A stretch of DNA of 64,000 nucleotides, taken from Bradyrhizobium sp. CSA207. Its GTDB lineage: Bacteria; Pseudomonadota; Alphaproteobacteria; Rhizobiales; Xanthobacteraceae. Numbering within the stretch: the first letter of the stretch is position 1; the number at the start of each line of letters is the position of its first letter. The translations under genes and the position numbers were made by a program. Shown here one piece after another: positions 30,592 to 38,790 of the stretch. The notes below the pieces were generated by a model. It was given only the letters and a program-made list of their open reading frames with translations, had not been told where the DNA came from and did not search any database. Location: assembly GCF_029051685.1 (NCBI RefSeq), contig NZ_JAACFT010000035.1, positions 1 through 64,000 of the forward strand, read 5' to 3'.

Positions 30592-31281
30592 ATGGCTAAG
30601 ATCATGAACCTTGACGGCACCCAGCAGCTTGACCTCACCCGCGGCACGGTGGAGCAGGCCTATGACCGCTGGGCGCCGGTCTACGACCTCGTATTCGGCG
30701 GGGTGTTCGCCAAGGGCCGGCAGGCGGCGATCGCGGCCACCAACAAGATCGGCGGCCGCGTGCTCGAGGTCGGCGTCGGCACCGGCATCTCGCTGCCGAT
30801 GTACGCGCCCCACCTGCGCATCTTCGGCACCGACATTTCGGAAGCGATGCTGGACAAGGCGCGCCAGCGCGTCACCGAGGGCAAGCTGAAAAACGTCGAG
30901 GGCCTCGCGGTGATGGACGCCGAGAAGCTCGAATTTCCCGAAAATTCCTTCGACGTCGTGATGGCGCAATATGTCGTCACTGCGGTGCCAAATCCGGAAA
31001 AGGCACTCGACGAATTCGCGCGGGTGCTGCGTCCTGGCGGCGAGCTGATCATCCTCACTCGCGTCAGCGCCGATGCCGGCATGCGCCGCTTCATTGAGCA
31101 GAAGCTCCAGCCGGTGGTGCGTCCGCTCGGCTTCCGCACCGCCGAGTTCGCCTGGTCGCGCTATGCGAAGTGGCTCGCCGGCGCCAACGGCATCGAGCTC
31201 GCCGAGCGCCGCCTTATTCCGCCGCTCGGTCATTTCTCGCTGGTCCGCTTCCGCAAGCTCGACGTCGCCAAGGCGGCGTGA
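30592..31281 (+). CDS. PmtA-type phospholipid N-methyltransferase
   Basis: This 229-residue SAM-dependent methyltransferase has AYDRWAPVYDLVFGGVFAKG, the SAM loop VLEVGVGTGISLPMYAPHLR, FGTDISEAMLDKARQRVTEG and FDVVMAQYVVTAVPNPEKAL. This is the Rhodobacter-type PmtA pattern (phosphatidylethanolamine to phosphatidylcholine). Bradyrhizobium has several Pmt proteins, so I do not assign a symbol or say which methylation step it does. It is 33 bases after the glycosyltransferase and probably in one operon with it. Confidence 0.9.
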   Translation: MAKIMNLDGTQQLDLTRGTVEQAYDRWAPVYDLVFGGVFAKGRQAAIAATNKIGGRVLEVGVGTGISLPMYAPHLRIFGTDISEAMLDKARQRVTEGKLKNVEGLAVMDAEKLEFPENSFDVVMAQYVVTAVPNPEKALDEFARVLRPGGELIILTRVSADAGMRRFIEQKLQPVVRPLGFRTAEFAWSRYAKWLAGANGIELAERRLIPPLGHFSLVRFRKLDVAKAA

Positions 31282-31290
31282 GCTTGTTGC

Positions 31291-31430
31291 TCCTCATGGT
31301 GAGGAGCGCGCTCTTGCGCGCGTCTCCCGGACGACGCTTCGCATCGCTCGGAGAACCATGAAGGCCCGTCTATCGCCAGTTGGGCCTCGCCCTTCGAGAC
31401 GCTTGCTTCGCAAGCTCCTCAGGGTGAGGG
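31291..31430. repeat. Palindromic repeat, family D
   Basis: TCCTCATGGTGAGGAGCGCG...GAGAACCATGAAGGCCCG...GAGACGCTTGCTTCGC...CTCCTCAGGGTGAGGG. It lies in the 269-base gap between the methyltransferase and the next gene and could act as a 3' end for the upstream pair. Confidence 0.8.
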
Positions 31431-31550
31431 GACAAAGTAGCCCGTGCGTCATCGCGCCGCTGCACATCGTCACATGACAAAATGATGATGTCACATGGCG
31501 TACATCGAATCTCTGTAAATCCCGTACCCGAAAGCATTTTGGGGGAGAGC

Positions 31551-32210
31551 ATGATCAAGAATTATCTCGAGCAGCTGCGGATCCAGCGTTGGGACGACCA
31601 TCGCTATTATCACCACAGCCGCATCAATCAGAGCCTGCACTTCGTCAGCGCGCTGAGCTTCCTGTTCGCCTATGTCTGGCTGTTCGTCGATCCCATGATC
31701 TCGGCGCTGGTCGGCTGGCTGGTCTCGATGACTTCGCGCCAGGCCGGTCACTTCTTCTTCGAGCCGCACGGCTACGACCACATCAACCAGGCGACGCACG
31801 AGCACAAGGAAGAGATCAAGGTCGGCTACAACCTTCAGCGCAAGGTGGTGCTGATGTCGATCTGGGCGGCATCGCCGCTGGTGCTGTTCGCCGATCCCTC
31901 GCTGTTCGGCCTGTTCAAGCCCTGGGCCGGCGCCGCCGACTTCATGCGGCAGGTCGCCAAGATCTGGCTCGCGGTCGGCATCGGCGGCCTCTTGTTCCGC
32001 ACCGTGCACCTGTTCTTCATCCGCGACGTCGAGACCGGCCTCGTCTGGATGACCAAGATCCTGACCGATCCCTTCCATGACCTGATGCTCTATCGCAACG
32101 CTCCGCTGGCGCTGATGCGGGGCGAACTGATGGATCCCGGCCTGCACCTCAACCCCGAGCACACGCTGGGCTTGCTCGGCGAGCCCACGCTGGAAGAGCA
32201 GCACGCCTGA
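31551..32210 (+). CDS. Histidine-rich integral membrane protein, unknown function
   Basis: This 219-residue protein has about four membrane helices (residues about 34-60, 101-120, 135-155) and clustered histidines: HRYYHHSRINQSLHF near 16-30, RQAGHFFFEPHGYDHINQAT near 63-82, and ATHEHKEEIKVGYN. The histidine groups near the membrane face recall the di-iron sites of membrane hydroxylases and Mpo1-like (DUF962) proteins, but no full box set is present. GGGGGAG precedes the ATG. Neighbours point to a lipid-related role. Confidence 0.72.
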   Translation: MIKNYLEQLRIQRWDDHRYYHHSRINQSLHFVSALSFLFAYVWLFVDPMISALVGWLVSMTSRQAGHFFFEPHGYDHINQATHEHKEEIKVGYNLQRKVVLMSIWAASPLVLFADPSLFGLFKPWAGAADFMRQVAKIWLAVGIGGLLFRTVHLFFIRDVETGLVWMTKILTDPFHDLMLYRNAPLALMRGELMDPGLHLNPEHTLGLLGEPTLEEQHA

Positions 32211-32250
32211 GCGCGCGGCATACATCCAGCACTCCGATGTCTGATGGTTG

Positions 32251-32338
32251 CGTCATGCCCGGCCTCGTGCCGGGCATCCACGTCTTAGAACTGTCCCGCG
32301 GAGACGCGTGGATGGCCGGGACAAGCCCGGCCATGACG
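32251..32338. repeat. Palindromic repeat, family A
   Basis: CGTCATGCCCGGCCTCGTGC-CGGGCATCCACG and GATGGCCGGGACAAGCCCGG-CCATGACG, separated by GTCCCGCGGAGACGCGTG. It lies between two convergent genes and probably folds as paired hairpins. Confidence 0.85.
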
Positions 32339-32356
32339 GAGTTGGAGAGATCAGCC

Positions 32357-34021
32357 TCAGCGTCTAAAACGCTTGGCCAGCATCTCTTGCAAAATCTGCC
32401 GCTTGATGCGCTTGTTGGTGAGCGCGGCATCGTGCCACCAGAAGCCATCGGCTTTCATCTTCTCCGCGGCGCGGACGAAGCGGTCGGCGACTTCGGCGAA
32501 GTCGGCGTCGGTGTAGTTCAAGCTGAAGATCAGCCGCCCAGTGCCGACCCAGCTCAGCGACAGGCCTTCGGCGCGCAAATAATATTGCAGCATCCAGTTG
32601 TAGCGGGACGGCTCGGTGTACTTCACCGTCCAGATCGACGACAGATTGGCGACCTGCACCGGCAGGCCGGCACCCTCCAGCATCTGGTTGAGCTTTTGCG
32701 CGCGGCCGTTCCAGGTTTCGTCCAGATGGTCATAGACGGCGCGGAAGTTGGGGCTGGCGAGCCGGCTCAAAAACTCGTCCATCGCCGTCATGACGTAGGG
32801 GTGCGAGTTGAAGGTGCCGCGGGCGAAGCAGACGTCGGCGGGGCGGTCGTCGCGGAAGCGCCGCATCAGCTGCTTTTTGCCGCAGACCACGCCGACCGGC
32901 AGGCCGCCGGCGAGGCTCTTGCCGTAGGTCACCATGTCGGCGCGCACGCCGAAATATTCCTGGGCGCCGCTAGCAGCAAGGCGGAAGCCGACGAAGACCT
33001 CGTCGAAGATCAGCACGATGCCGCGCGCGGTGCAGACCTCGCGCAGCTTTTTCAGCCATTCGGTGTAAGCTTGGCGGTCGAAATTGCCGCCGCGGGACGA
33101 GTCGACCAGCGCGGAATCGCCGGGTGCGTTGGCGTTCGGATGCAGCGCCTGGAGCGGATTGACCAGCACGCAGGCGATGTCGCGGCGCGTACGCAGCACC
33201 TGCAGCGTCTTCTCGGACATTTCGGCGAGGGTGTAGGTTTCGTGCGCGGGAATTGGGTTGCCGACACCGGGCTGCACGTCGCCCCACCAGCCGTGATAGG
33301 CGCCGGCGAAACGAACCAGATGCGTGCGCTTGGTGTGGTAGCGCGCCAGCCGCACCGCCTGCATGACGGCTTCGGTGCCGGACATGTGGAAGGAGACTTC
33401 GTCGAGGCCCGAGATCTGGCAGAGCCGCGTCACGTTCTCGAGGATGACGGGATGGTAGGGGCCGAGCACGGGGCCGAGCGCATGCGCGCGCTTCTCGGAT
33501 CCCTCGATGCACTCCTTGTAGAAGTCGTTGCCGAAGATGTTGACGCCGTAGGAGCCGGTGAGGTCGTAGGAGACGTTGCCGTCGACATCCCTAACGGTGA
33601 CGCCGCTCGAGGACTCCATGAAGGTCGAGGTGCCCAGATTTTCACGGACCAGGCGCGAGAACTGGAACGGCACGCGGTAGGTCTCGGTGAAGTGCAGGTC
33701 GGAGATCTTCTCCGCCGCTTCCCTGGTCATCGTGCGGCCCTTGGGGTAGCGCTCGGCGTAGAGGGCGGCGAGGCGGAAGAAGGCATCCTTGCGCTGCATC
33801 ACCACGTTCGGCGGCGCGCCGTCGCAGCCGAAGTATTCATCACCTTCGAACTCGTAGAACGGGACCAGCCGCGCCACCCGGCGCGACATCTTGGAGTGCC
33901 CGGAGAGCGAGCGGTGCTTGGCGCGGGACAGTTCGATCCGCGCCTTGAGCTTCGGGAGGGCGGCGGCAGCGGACGCTGCGGCGGCCACGGACAAAGAGAG
34001 AATCGGGAGTGTCGTTTCCAT
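32357..34021 (-). CDS. Class III PLP aminotransferase with membrane-like N-terminus
   Basis: This 554-residue protein is a class III aminotransferase of the glutamate-1-semialdehyde aminomutase type. The PLP Lys is Lys368 (MVTYGKSLAGGLP), with supporting motifs SFHMSGTEAVMQAVRLARYH, YHGWWGDVQPGVG and LIFDEVFVGFRLAASGAQEY. Before the fold there are about 120 extra residues: a hydrophobic stretch (LPILSLSVAAAASAAAALPK, residues 5-24) that may be a membrane anchor, then a basic segment and the conserved-looking YEFEGDEYFGCDG. A normal HemL is about 430 residues, so this is not the haem enzyme. Its start is only 35 bases from the divergent decarboxylase start. Substrate unknown, probably membrane-associated. 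Confidence 0.85.
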   Translation of the reverse strand: METTLPILSLSVAAAASAAAALPKLKARIELSRAKHRSLSGHSKMSRRVARLVPFYEFEGDEYFGCDGAPPNVVMQRKDAFFRLAALYAERYPKGRTMTREAAEKISDLHFTETYRVPFQFSRLVRENLGTSTFMESSSGVTVRDVDGNVSYDLTGSYGVNIFGNDFYKECIEGSEKRAHALGPVLGPYHPVILENVTRLCQISGLDEVSFHMSGTEAVMQAVRLARYHTKRTHLVRFAGAYHGWWGDVQPGVGNPIPAHETYTLAEMSEKTLQVLRTRRDIACVLVNPLQALHPNANAPGDSALVDSSRGGNFDRQAYTEWLKKLREVCTARGIVLIFDEVFVGFRLAASGAQEYFGVRADMVTYGKSLAGGLPVGVVCGKKQLMRRFRDDRPADVCFARGTFNSHPYVMTAMDEFLSRLASPNFRAVYDHLDETWNGRAQKLNQMLEGAGLPVQVANLSSIWTVKYTEPSRYNWMLQYYLRAEGLSLSWVGTGRLIFSLNYTDADFAEVADRFVRAAEKMKADGFWWHDAALTNKRIKRQILQEMLAKRFRR

Positions 34022-34056
34022 GACAACAAGCGCTAACCTTGCGAGCTGACAGATTC

Positions 34057-34920
34057 ATGACAGTCAAAGCCCTGATCGCCTCTTTCACCCAGCAGGAAGA
34101 CCTCAACTTCCTGTTGACCAACCGCATCCCCCGCGCCGCGCTGACCCGCTTCATGGGCTGGTTCTCCAAGATCGAGAACCCGCTCGTTCGGGACGGCTCG
34201 ATCGCGCTGTGGAAGCTGTTCTCCGACCTCGACCTGTCGGAAGCGCGCAAGAGCCACTTCAAGAGCCTGCACGACTGCTTCACCCGGGAGCTGAAGCCGG
34301 GCCTGCGGCCCTTTGATTCCGACGCTTCCATTGTCGCCAGCCCCTCGGACGGCATCGTCGGCGCCCACGGCCGGATTGCTGACACCGAGCTGTTCCAGGT
34401 GAAGGGCGCGCCCTATTCGCTGCTCGACCTCGTCGGCGATTCCGCCCTTGTCGACCAGCACCGCAACGGCTGCTTTCTTACGCTGCGGCTGACCTCGAGC
34501 ATGTATCACCGCTTCCACGCGCCCTATGACGCGCATATCGAGCGCGTGACGCTGATCCATGGCGACGTCTGGAACGTCAACCCGATCGCGCTGAAGCGGG
34601 TCGAGCGCTTGTTCTGCAAGAACGAGCGCGCGGTGATCCGCACGCATCTGTCGACCGGCGAGGCCGTGACGCTGGTGCCGGTTGCTGCGATCCTGGTCGC
34701 GAGCATCCGCCTGCACTTTCTGGACATGGTGCTGAACGCGCAGACCAGGGGGCCGGTCAACTTCCCCTGCGACGTCAACGTGGCCAAGGGCGAGGAGCTC
34801 GGCTGGTTCGAGCACGGCTCGACCATCATCATCCTCGCGCCCGGCGATTTTTCGTTCTGCGACGGCATCGCCGAAGGCACGCGCGTCCGGGCGGGCCAGG
34901 CGCTGCTGAGAAGAAACTAG
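34057..34920 (+). CDS. Phosphatidylserine decarboxylase family protein
   Basis: This 287-residue protein is of the phosphatidylserine decarboxylase family: LHDCFTRELKPGLRPFDSDA, VASPSDGIVGAHGRI, LRLTSSMYHRFHAPYDAHIE and the self-cleavage site EHGSTIII near residue 262, where Gly-Ser is cut to give the pyruvoyl group. It resembles the longer E. coli-type enzyme more than the short alpha-proteobacterial one. ATG at 34057 is used; a TTG 18 bases upstream is possible. Together with the aminotransferase it may make an unusual amino lipid. Confidence 0.9.
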   Translation: MTVKALIASFTQQEDLNFLLTNRIPRAALTRFMGWFSKIENPLVRDGSIALWKLFSDLDLSEARKSHFKSLHDCFTRELKPGLRPFDSDASIVASPSDGIVGAHGRIADTELFQVKGAPYSLLDLVGDSALVDQHRNGCFLTLRLTSSMYHRFHAPYDAHIERVTLIHGDVWNVNPIALKRVERLFCKNERAVIRTHLSTGEAVTLVPVAAILVASIRLHFLDMVLNAQTRGPVNFPCDVNVAKGEELGWFEHGSTIIILAPGDFSFCDGIAEGTRVRAGQALLRRN

Positions 34921-34987
34921 TCTTCATTCCGCCGTCTCGGCCGCCTATATCGTCCGCGGGAACGATTTGATACGGCGAGATTTTTCG

Positions 34988-35554
34988 ATGGCGCGGGCGC
35001 CGGTTCTGGCGGCGGGTGGTATTGTGTTGCGGCGTGGTGCGCCACCGCTGATCGCGGTCGTACGCCAGCGCAAGCGCAACGAATGGGTCCTGCCCAAGGG
35101 CAAGCTCGACGACGGCGAGACGCCGAAGCAAGCCGCGCATCGCGAGGTGCTGGAGGAGACTGGCCACGACGTCGCCATCCACGAATTCCTGGGTACGCTC
35201 GTCTACCAGTCCGGCGGGCGCTCCAAGGCCGTGCACTTCTGGCGGATGGAGGCCGACGGCGGTCCGGTCCGCAAGCTCATGAACGACATCAAGGCGGTCG
35301 ACTGGCTGACGCTGGAGGATGCAATCGCGCGCCTGTCGCGCGAATATGAGCGCGCCTTCCTGGTGCAGATCGGGCCGATCGCGCTGGCGGCCGCGGGGCT
35401 AGCGCCGGCCGACGCTGAACTCGCGTCGCCGCTTGCAAGAGAGGACGTCGACGCGGCCATGCAGACGCTGACACCGGCCGAAGCGGCCTCCGTCGACGAA
35501 CTGCGCCACGGTCTGTTGCAGAAGGTGAAGGCGTGGCTGCGCGGCGAAGCGTGA
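34988..35554 (+). CDS. Nudix hydrolase
   Basis: This 188-residue protein has a complete Nudix box, GKLDDGETPKQAAHREVLEE then TGHD (residues about 38-61), matching GX5EX7REUXEEXGU. It hydrolyses a nucleoside diphosphate linked to another moiety; ADP-sugar, CDP-lipid and diphosphoinositol substrates are all possible. It follows the decarboxylase in the same direction by 67 bases. The C-terminal 60 residues are an extension. ATG at 34988 was preferred to an upstream TTG. Confidence 0.92.
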   Translation: MARAPVLAAGGIVLRRGAPPLIAVVRQRKRNEWVLPKGKLDDGETPKQAAHREVLEETGHDVAIHEFLGTLVYQSGGRSKAVHFWRMEADGGPVRKLMNDIKAVDWLTLEDAIARLSREYERAFLVQIGPIALAAAGLAPADAELASPLAREDVDAAMQTLTPAEAASVDELRHGLLQKVKAWLRGEA

Positions 35555-35590
35555 GCTGTCTTCACTTCGTCCGGCGTTTGACGGTGCACC

Positions 35591-35740
35591 CTCGCCCCTT
35601 GTGGGAGAGGGTGGATTCGATGCGGAGCATCGAAGCCGGGTGAGGGGTTCTCTCCGCGCGCCAAGCTGTCGATGAGTGTTCGCGGATAGAACCCCTCATC
35701 CGGCGCTTCGCGCCACCTTCTCCCACAAGGGGAGAAGGAA
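35591..35740. repeat. Palindromic repeat, family F
   Basis: CTCGCCCCTTGTGGGAGAGG at the left and CTTCTCCCACAAGGGGAGAA at the right are inverted copies; AAGCCGGGTGAGGGGTTCT and GAACCCCTCATCCGGC form an inner pair. A shorter relative is at 44379-44504. Confidence 0.8.
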
Positions 35741-35745
35741 GAAAA

Positions 35746-37155
35746 TCACCGCCGCTCCTTCTTCTCCTTCGGAGCCGGCTTGCGCTGTGCCGCGGGGCGC
35801 TGCGCGCCGGGCAGGCGCTGCTGCATCCCGCCTGGGCGCTGGAAGCCACCTTGGTGTTGGCCGGCCGGTTGTGCGCCGGGCTGCAACCCCGTGCGCGGCG
35901 TCTGCGGCGGCGGCGCTATGCCCGGCTGAGGCGGCGTGACCGCTCCTCCCGGAGTCCGACCGCTGCGCGACGGCTGTGTCGGCTGTGCGCCGCCAGGCTG
36001 CGGGCCTGGTCCGGTGGGCGGCGCGCCTGCTGGCTGTCCGGCACCTTGCCGCTGACCCTGACCCGCGCGCGGTGTGCCCGGCTGCACGGCGCCGCCTTGT
36101 CCTTGCCGTTGCGGCGGCTGCGCCCCCTGGCGGTTCGGCGTGCCCGGTTGCGGTTGACCCGGACGGTCGTTTTGTCCCGGCTGGCCATTCGGTCGCTGCG
36201 GCTGTTGGCCGGGCGGTGTCGTCGGCCGCAATTGTTGCTGTTGCGGCGGCTGGAGCGGACGCGGAATGCGGCTGCTTGCGCCGGGATTGGCGCGGCGGAA
36301 GTCGCGCTGTTCGGTGACGATCTGGCGGCCCGTGGTCTGGGCCAGATGCACCTGGCTGACGACGCTGCGGTCGCGCGCGATCTGCTGCGGCGCGATCGTG
36401 ATCGGCACCGCCGCAAAGCGCAGGCCCCCGGCGCCGCCCGCGCCAGGCCGGATCGCAAAGCCGCTCGCGCCTTGCGTCAGCGCGCCGAGACGCGTGCCGC
36501 TGGTGCGGTCGTCGACGTCGATGTGCCCGACCCGGCCGTCGGCGTCGGGATAGAGCTTGATGTTGACGTTAGCGGCGCTGTTCGCGGCCGCGCCCACGGG
36601 CACGTCGACGACGCCGGTGGTGCCGCGAATGCCGAGCGTCGCCGTTGGCGTGGTGATCTTCATGTCGCCGGACTTCGCCACGGCTGCGGCGACGAACGCG
36701 ACCGTGCCCTTGCCGATGTCGACGATCGCCGAATTCTGCTTGCCGCCGTCCTCATAGACGTAATTGTCGATGGTGATCTTGGCGCCGGCGGAGAGGTTGA
36801 ACGTGGTCGCGTCGTTGAAGGTGATGCCGAGCGAGGAGTTCGAGGAGGTCTGCACGATGTCGTTGAGGTAGATGTCGTCGCGGACTCGCACCGGATAGGA
36901 ATTTTTGTCGCGGATCACGGTCGCGATGCCCGTCACGGTCGCAACGTTGCCGATCGGCTCGACGGTGGCGGGCTGCGCCTCCGCCGCCGGCGTCGGCGAG
37001 GCCGCCGGCGCCGGGGAGGGTGCAGGTGCCGGCTGGGCTTGCGTCTGCGCAAGCTCGATTGCATCCGATGCGGATGCCACGCTCGCGCCGGCCAGCGGCA
37101 GCGCCAGCAGCGGGAGCGCGAACACGAAGCGGCGCCATGCCACGATAAAAGCCAC
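35746..37155 (-). CDS. Exported FecR-domain protein with a Pro/Gln/Gly-rich tail
   Basis: This 469-residue protein has a signal peptide (FVFALPLLALPLAGASVASA, cut near 29), an Ala/Pro-rich linker (PAPAPSPAPAASPTP), then a FecR domain (about 66-190: ATVTGIATVIRDKNSYPVRV, RDDIYLNDIVQTSSNSSLGI, TATLGIRGTTGVVDVPVG). From residue about 290 it is low-complexity Gln/Pro/Gly (QPQRPNGQPGQNDRPGQPQP and on), ending in basic KEKKERR. FecR domains without a TonB receptor or ECF sigma nearby are often envelope or matrix proteins. No partner is visible here. Confidence 0.87.
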   Translation of the reverse strand: MAFIVAWRRFVFALPLLALPLAGASVASASDAIELAQTQAQPAPAPSPAPAASPTPAAEAQPATVEPIGNVATVTGIATVIRDKNSYPVRVRDDIYLNDIVQTSSNSSLGITFNDATTFNLSAGAKITIDNYVYEDGGKQNSAIVDIGKGTVAFVAAAVAKSGDMKITTPTATLGIRGTTGVVDVPVGAAANSAANVNIKLYPDADGRVGHIDVDDRTSGTRLGALTQGASGFAIRPGAGGAGGLRFAAVPITIAPQQIARDRSVVSQVHLAQTTGRQIVTEQRDFRRANPGASSRIPRPLQPPQQQQLRPTTPPGQQPQRPNGQPGQNDRPGQPQPGTPNRQGAQPPQRQGQGGAVQPGTPRAGQGQRQGAGQPAGAPPTGPGPQPGGAQPTQPSRSGRTPGGAVTPPQPGIAPPPQTPRTGLQPGAQPAGQHQGGFQRPGGMQQRLPGAQRPAAQRKPAPKEKKERR

Positions 37156-37270
37156 GAGGATGTCCCGGTGAGAAACGCGAGGCGAGAGTGCGCAGTTTCA
37201 ACCGGGGCAGGCTGAACGGCGGATGAACATCTGTTGCGTAAGGGCGATGAACGTTCAAACGGCGCTCTCT

Positions 37271-37410
37271 CTCCTCGTGGTGAGGAGCGCGCCCTTGCGC
37301 GCGCCTAGCGGACGATACTTCGTATCGTCGCGAGAACCATGCAGGCCCCGCTCTCGATCCGGGCCTCGCCCTTCGAGACGCGTGCTGCGCACGCTCCTCA
37401 GGGTGAGGGG
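37271..37410. repeat. Palindromic repeat, family D
   Basis: CTCCTCGTGGTGAGGAGCGC at the left and CGCTCCTCAGGGTGAGGGG at the right, with GCGAGAACCATGCAGGCC in the middle. Confidence 0.8.
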
Positions 37411-37430
37411 AGGAAGTGCGGTTGTGGCAC

Positions 37431-37469
37431 CAAGAACGTGGATGCCCGGGACGAGCCCGGGCATGACGT
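37431..37469. repeat. Half copy of repeat family A
   Basis: CCAAGAACGTGGATGCCCGG-GACGAG-CCCGGGCATGACGT: the right-hand hairpin of family A without its left half. Confidence 0.7.
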
Positions 37470-37504
37470 ACGATCGTATGCGTCGCTATGTGACGCCCCC
37501 TGCG

Positions 37505-38275
37505 TCAGCTCACGCGCTTCCAGATCTGGCCGCCGCAGAACATGCCGCCGAAGGCGCAGCCCTGCACGCGCATCGCATTCGGCCCCTTCATCGCGATGGT
37601 CGAGTCGTAGTTGCGGCCGGAGTCGGGATCGTGGATGCGGCCGCTCCACTTCGAGCCCTCGGGCTTCATGTTGATCAGGATGCGCGCGTTGGTTTTCTCG
37701 GCGTAGCCGCAGAGATTGGCGCCGCACTGTTCGACGCGGACATTGCCCTTGTTCTCTTCGGTTGCCCACACGCCGAGCGGCGTGGTCGCGGCTGACGTAG
37801 GCGCGGCGGCAACCGGAGCAGGTGCGAGCGCGACTGGCTCAGGCGCAACAGCAGGCGCGACAACGGGCGCAGGCTGCGCCGGGGTATCGAAGCCGACGGC
37901 AGGGGCGGCGGCAACGGTCGCGGCCGGAACGGAGGGAGCAGCGACAGCGGCGGCCGGTGCCGTCGCCTGGACGGGGGCCTGCGGTACCGGCTGCTGCTGC
38001 ACCGGAGCCGGCTGCGCGGTCGTGGTCGGAGCCGGCGTGGTGTCGTCATCGTCCTTGGAGCCGCCAAGGCCGTTGAGATTGATGCTGTTCAGCTTGATCG
38101 GCTTGTTCGACAGGCCCGGCGCGACGATGGTGACGCAGTCGAGCGAGGCGCAGTTGCGCGGTGTCTCGATGCGAATGTGCTGGCCTTCGATCTGGAACGA
38201 GATCGCGTTGCCGGCATGTGCGACGGCGGTCGACGCAAGGAAGAATGCGGTGGTGGCGATGTAGAGCTTGTTCAT
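37505..38275 (-). CDS. Exported protein with C-terminal DUF2147 domain
   Basis: This 256-residue protein has a signal peptide (MNKLYIATTAFFLASTAVAH, cut after HAG), an N-terminal part with a Cys pair (PRNCASLDCVTIVAPGLSNK), a long Ala/Pro/Val linker (residues about 84-165), and a DUF2147 domain (GVWATEENKGNVRVEQCGAN, LCGYAEKTNARILINMKPEG, WSGRIHDPDSGRNYDSTIAM). DUF2147 proteins are envelope proteins of unknown role. Start chosen at MNKLYIA, just before the signal peptide. Confidence 0.85.
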   Translation of the reverse strand: MNKLYIATTAFFLASTAVAHAGNAISFQIEGQHIRIETPRNCASLDCVTIVAPGLSNKPIKLNSINLNGLGGSKDDDDTTPAPTTTAQPAPVQQQPVPQAPVQATAPAAAVAAPSVPAATVAAAPAVGFDTPAQPAPVVAPAVAPEPVALAPAPVAAAPTSAATTPLGVWATEENKGNVRVEQCGANLCGYAEKTNARILINMKPEGSKWSGRIHDPDSGRNYDSTIAMKGPNAMRVQGCAFGGMFCGGQIWKRVS

Positions 38276-38366
38276 GACAATCTCCAAAATTGCGTGGGTC
38301 CCGATGACCTGAGGTCGGTGAACGACTGAGCGTGGTTTGACCTTACGCTGGGTGGGGCTGGTGTTC

Positions 38367-38382
38367 TGTGATGAACATCACA
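38367..38382. promoter_or_regulatory. CRP-type site TGTGATGAACATCACA
   Basis: TGTGA-N6-TCACA matches the CRP consensus exactly, with seven-base perfect arms (TGTGATG/CATCACA). The centre is about 100 bases upstream of the DUF2147 start (38275, minus strand). A CRP/FNR-type regulator could bind it. Confidence 0.5.
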
Positions 38383-38516
38383 ACGGGTCCGCCTTGCCGC
38401 GGCTGCTCTCTTTGCTTAGCTCAGGCAAGCACTGGACCTGCGTTGATCCGTGGCGCGCGAAGCCGATCACGGCCTCTGGGGAGTGGAATGGCGCAAGGTC
38501 GTTGGAAGCGCGTCGT

Positions 38517-38600
38517 TCAGATCATGCCGAGCACGATGGCGCCGACGAAGGCCATGGCGAGGTACGCGGTGATAACGCTCAGTCTTCCGACGAACGTCAT
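38517..38600 (-). CDS. Possible 27-residue single-helix membrane peptide
   Basis: On the minus strand an ATG with GGGAG nine bases upstream opens MTFVGRLSVITAYLAMAFVG followed by AIVLGMI and a stop. It is one hydrophobic helix with a short polar start, like other tiny membrane proteins of alphaproteobacteria. It is too short for standard gene finders. The good ribosome-binding site and composition support it, but no homologue was checked. Confidence 0.5.
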   Translation of the reverse strand: MTFVGRLSVITAYLAMAFVGAIVLGMI

Positions 38601-38790
38601 GACGTTGCTCCCTGGGATCGTTCCCCGCTGTCGCGCTGCTTTGCGGGCAACGGTCATGGTTAACAGAAAGGCTCCTCCCAAAAAAGTCAGCCCCGCTGCC
38701 GTTCATTCCCGCGGCGACCCCGGCATGGTTAAGGAAGGCTGAAATCAACACGTTGAAGAGTCTTTAAGTAAATTCACCGAACGTGCGCGC

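Larger units (their letters stand above)
37156..37504. other. Intergenic region with repeats
   Basis: The 349-base gap holds a family D repeat (37271-37410) and a half copy of family A (37431-37469). Little else is seen apart from the promoter area of the FecR gene. Confidence 0.6.
38276..38790. other. Intergenic region with a CRP-like site and a short membrane peptide gene
   Basis: The 515-base stretch holds a CRP-type site (38367-38382) and a 27-codon minus-strand reading frame (38517-38600). No longer gene is visible on either strand. Confidence 0.6.
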
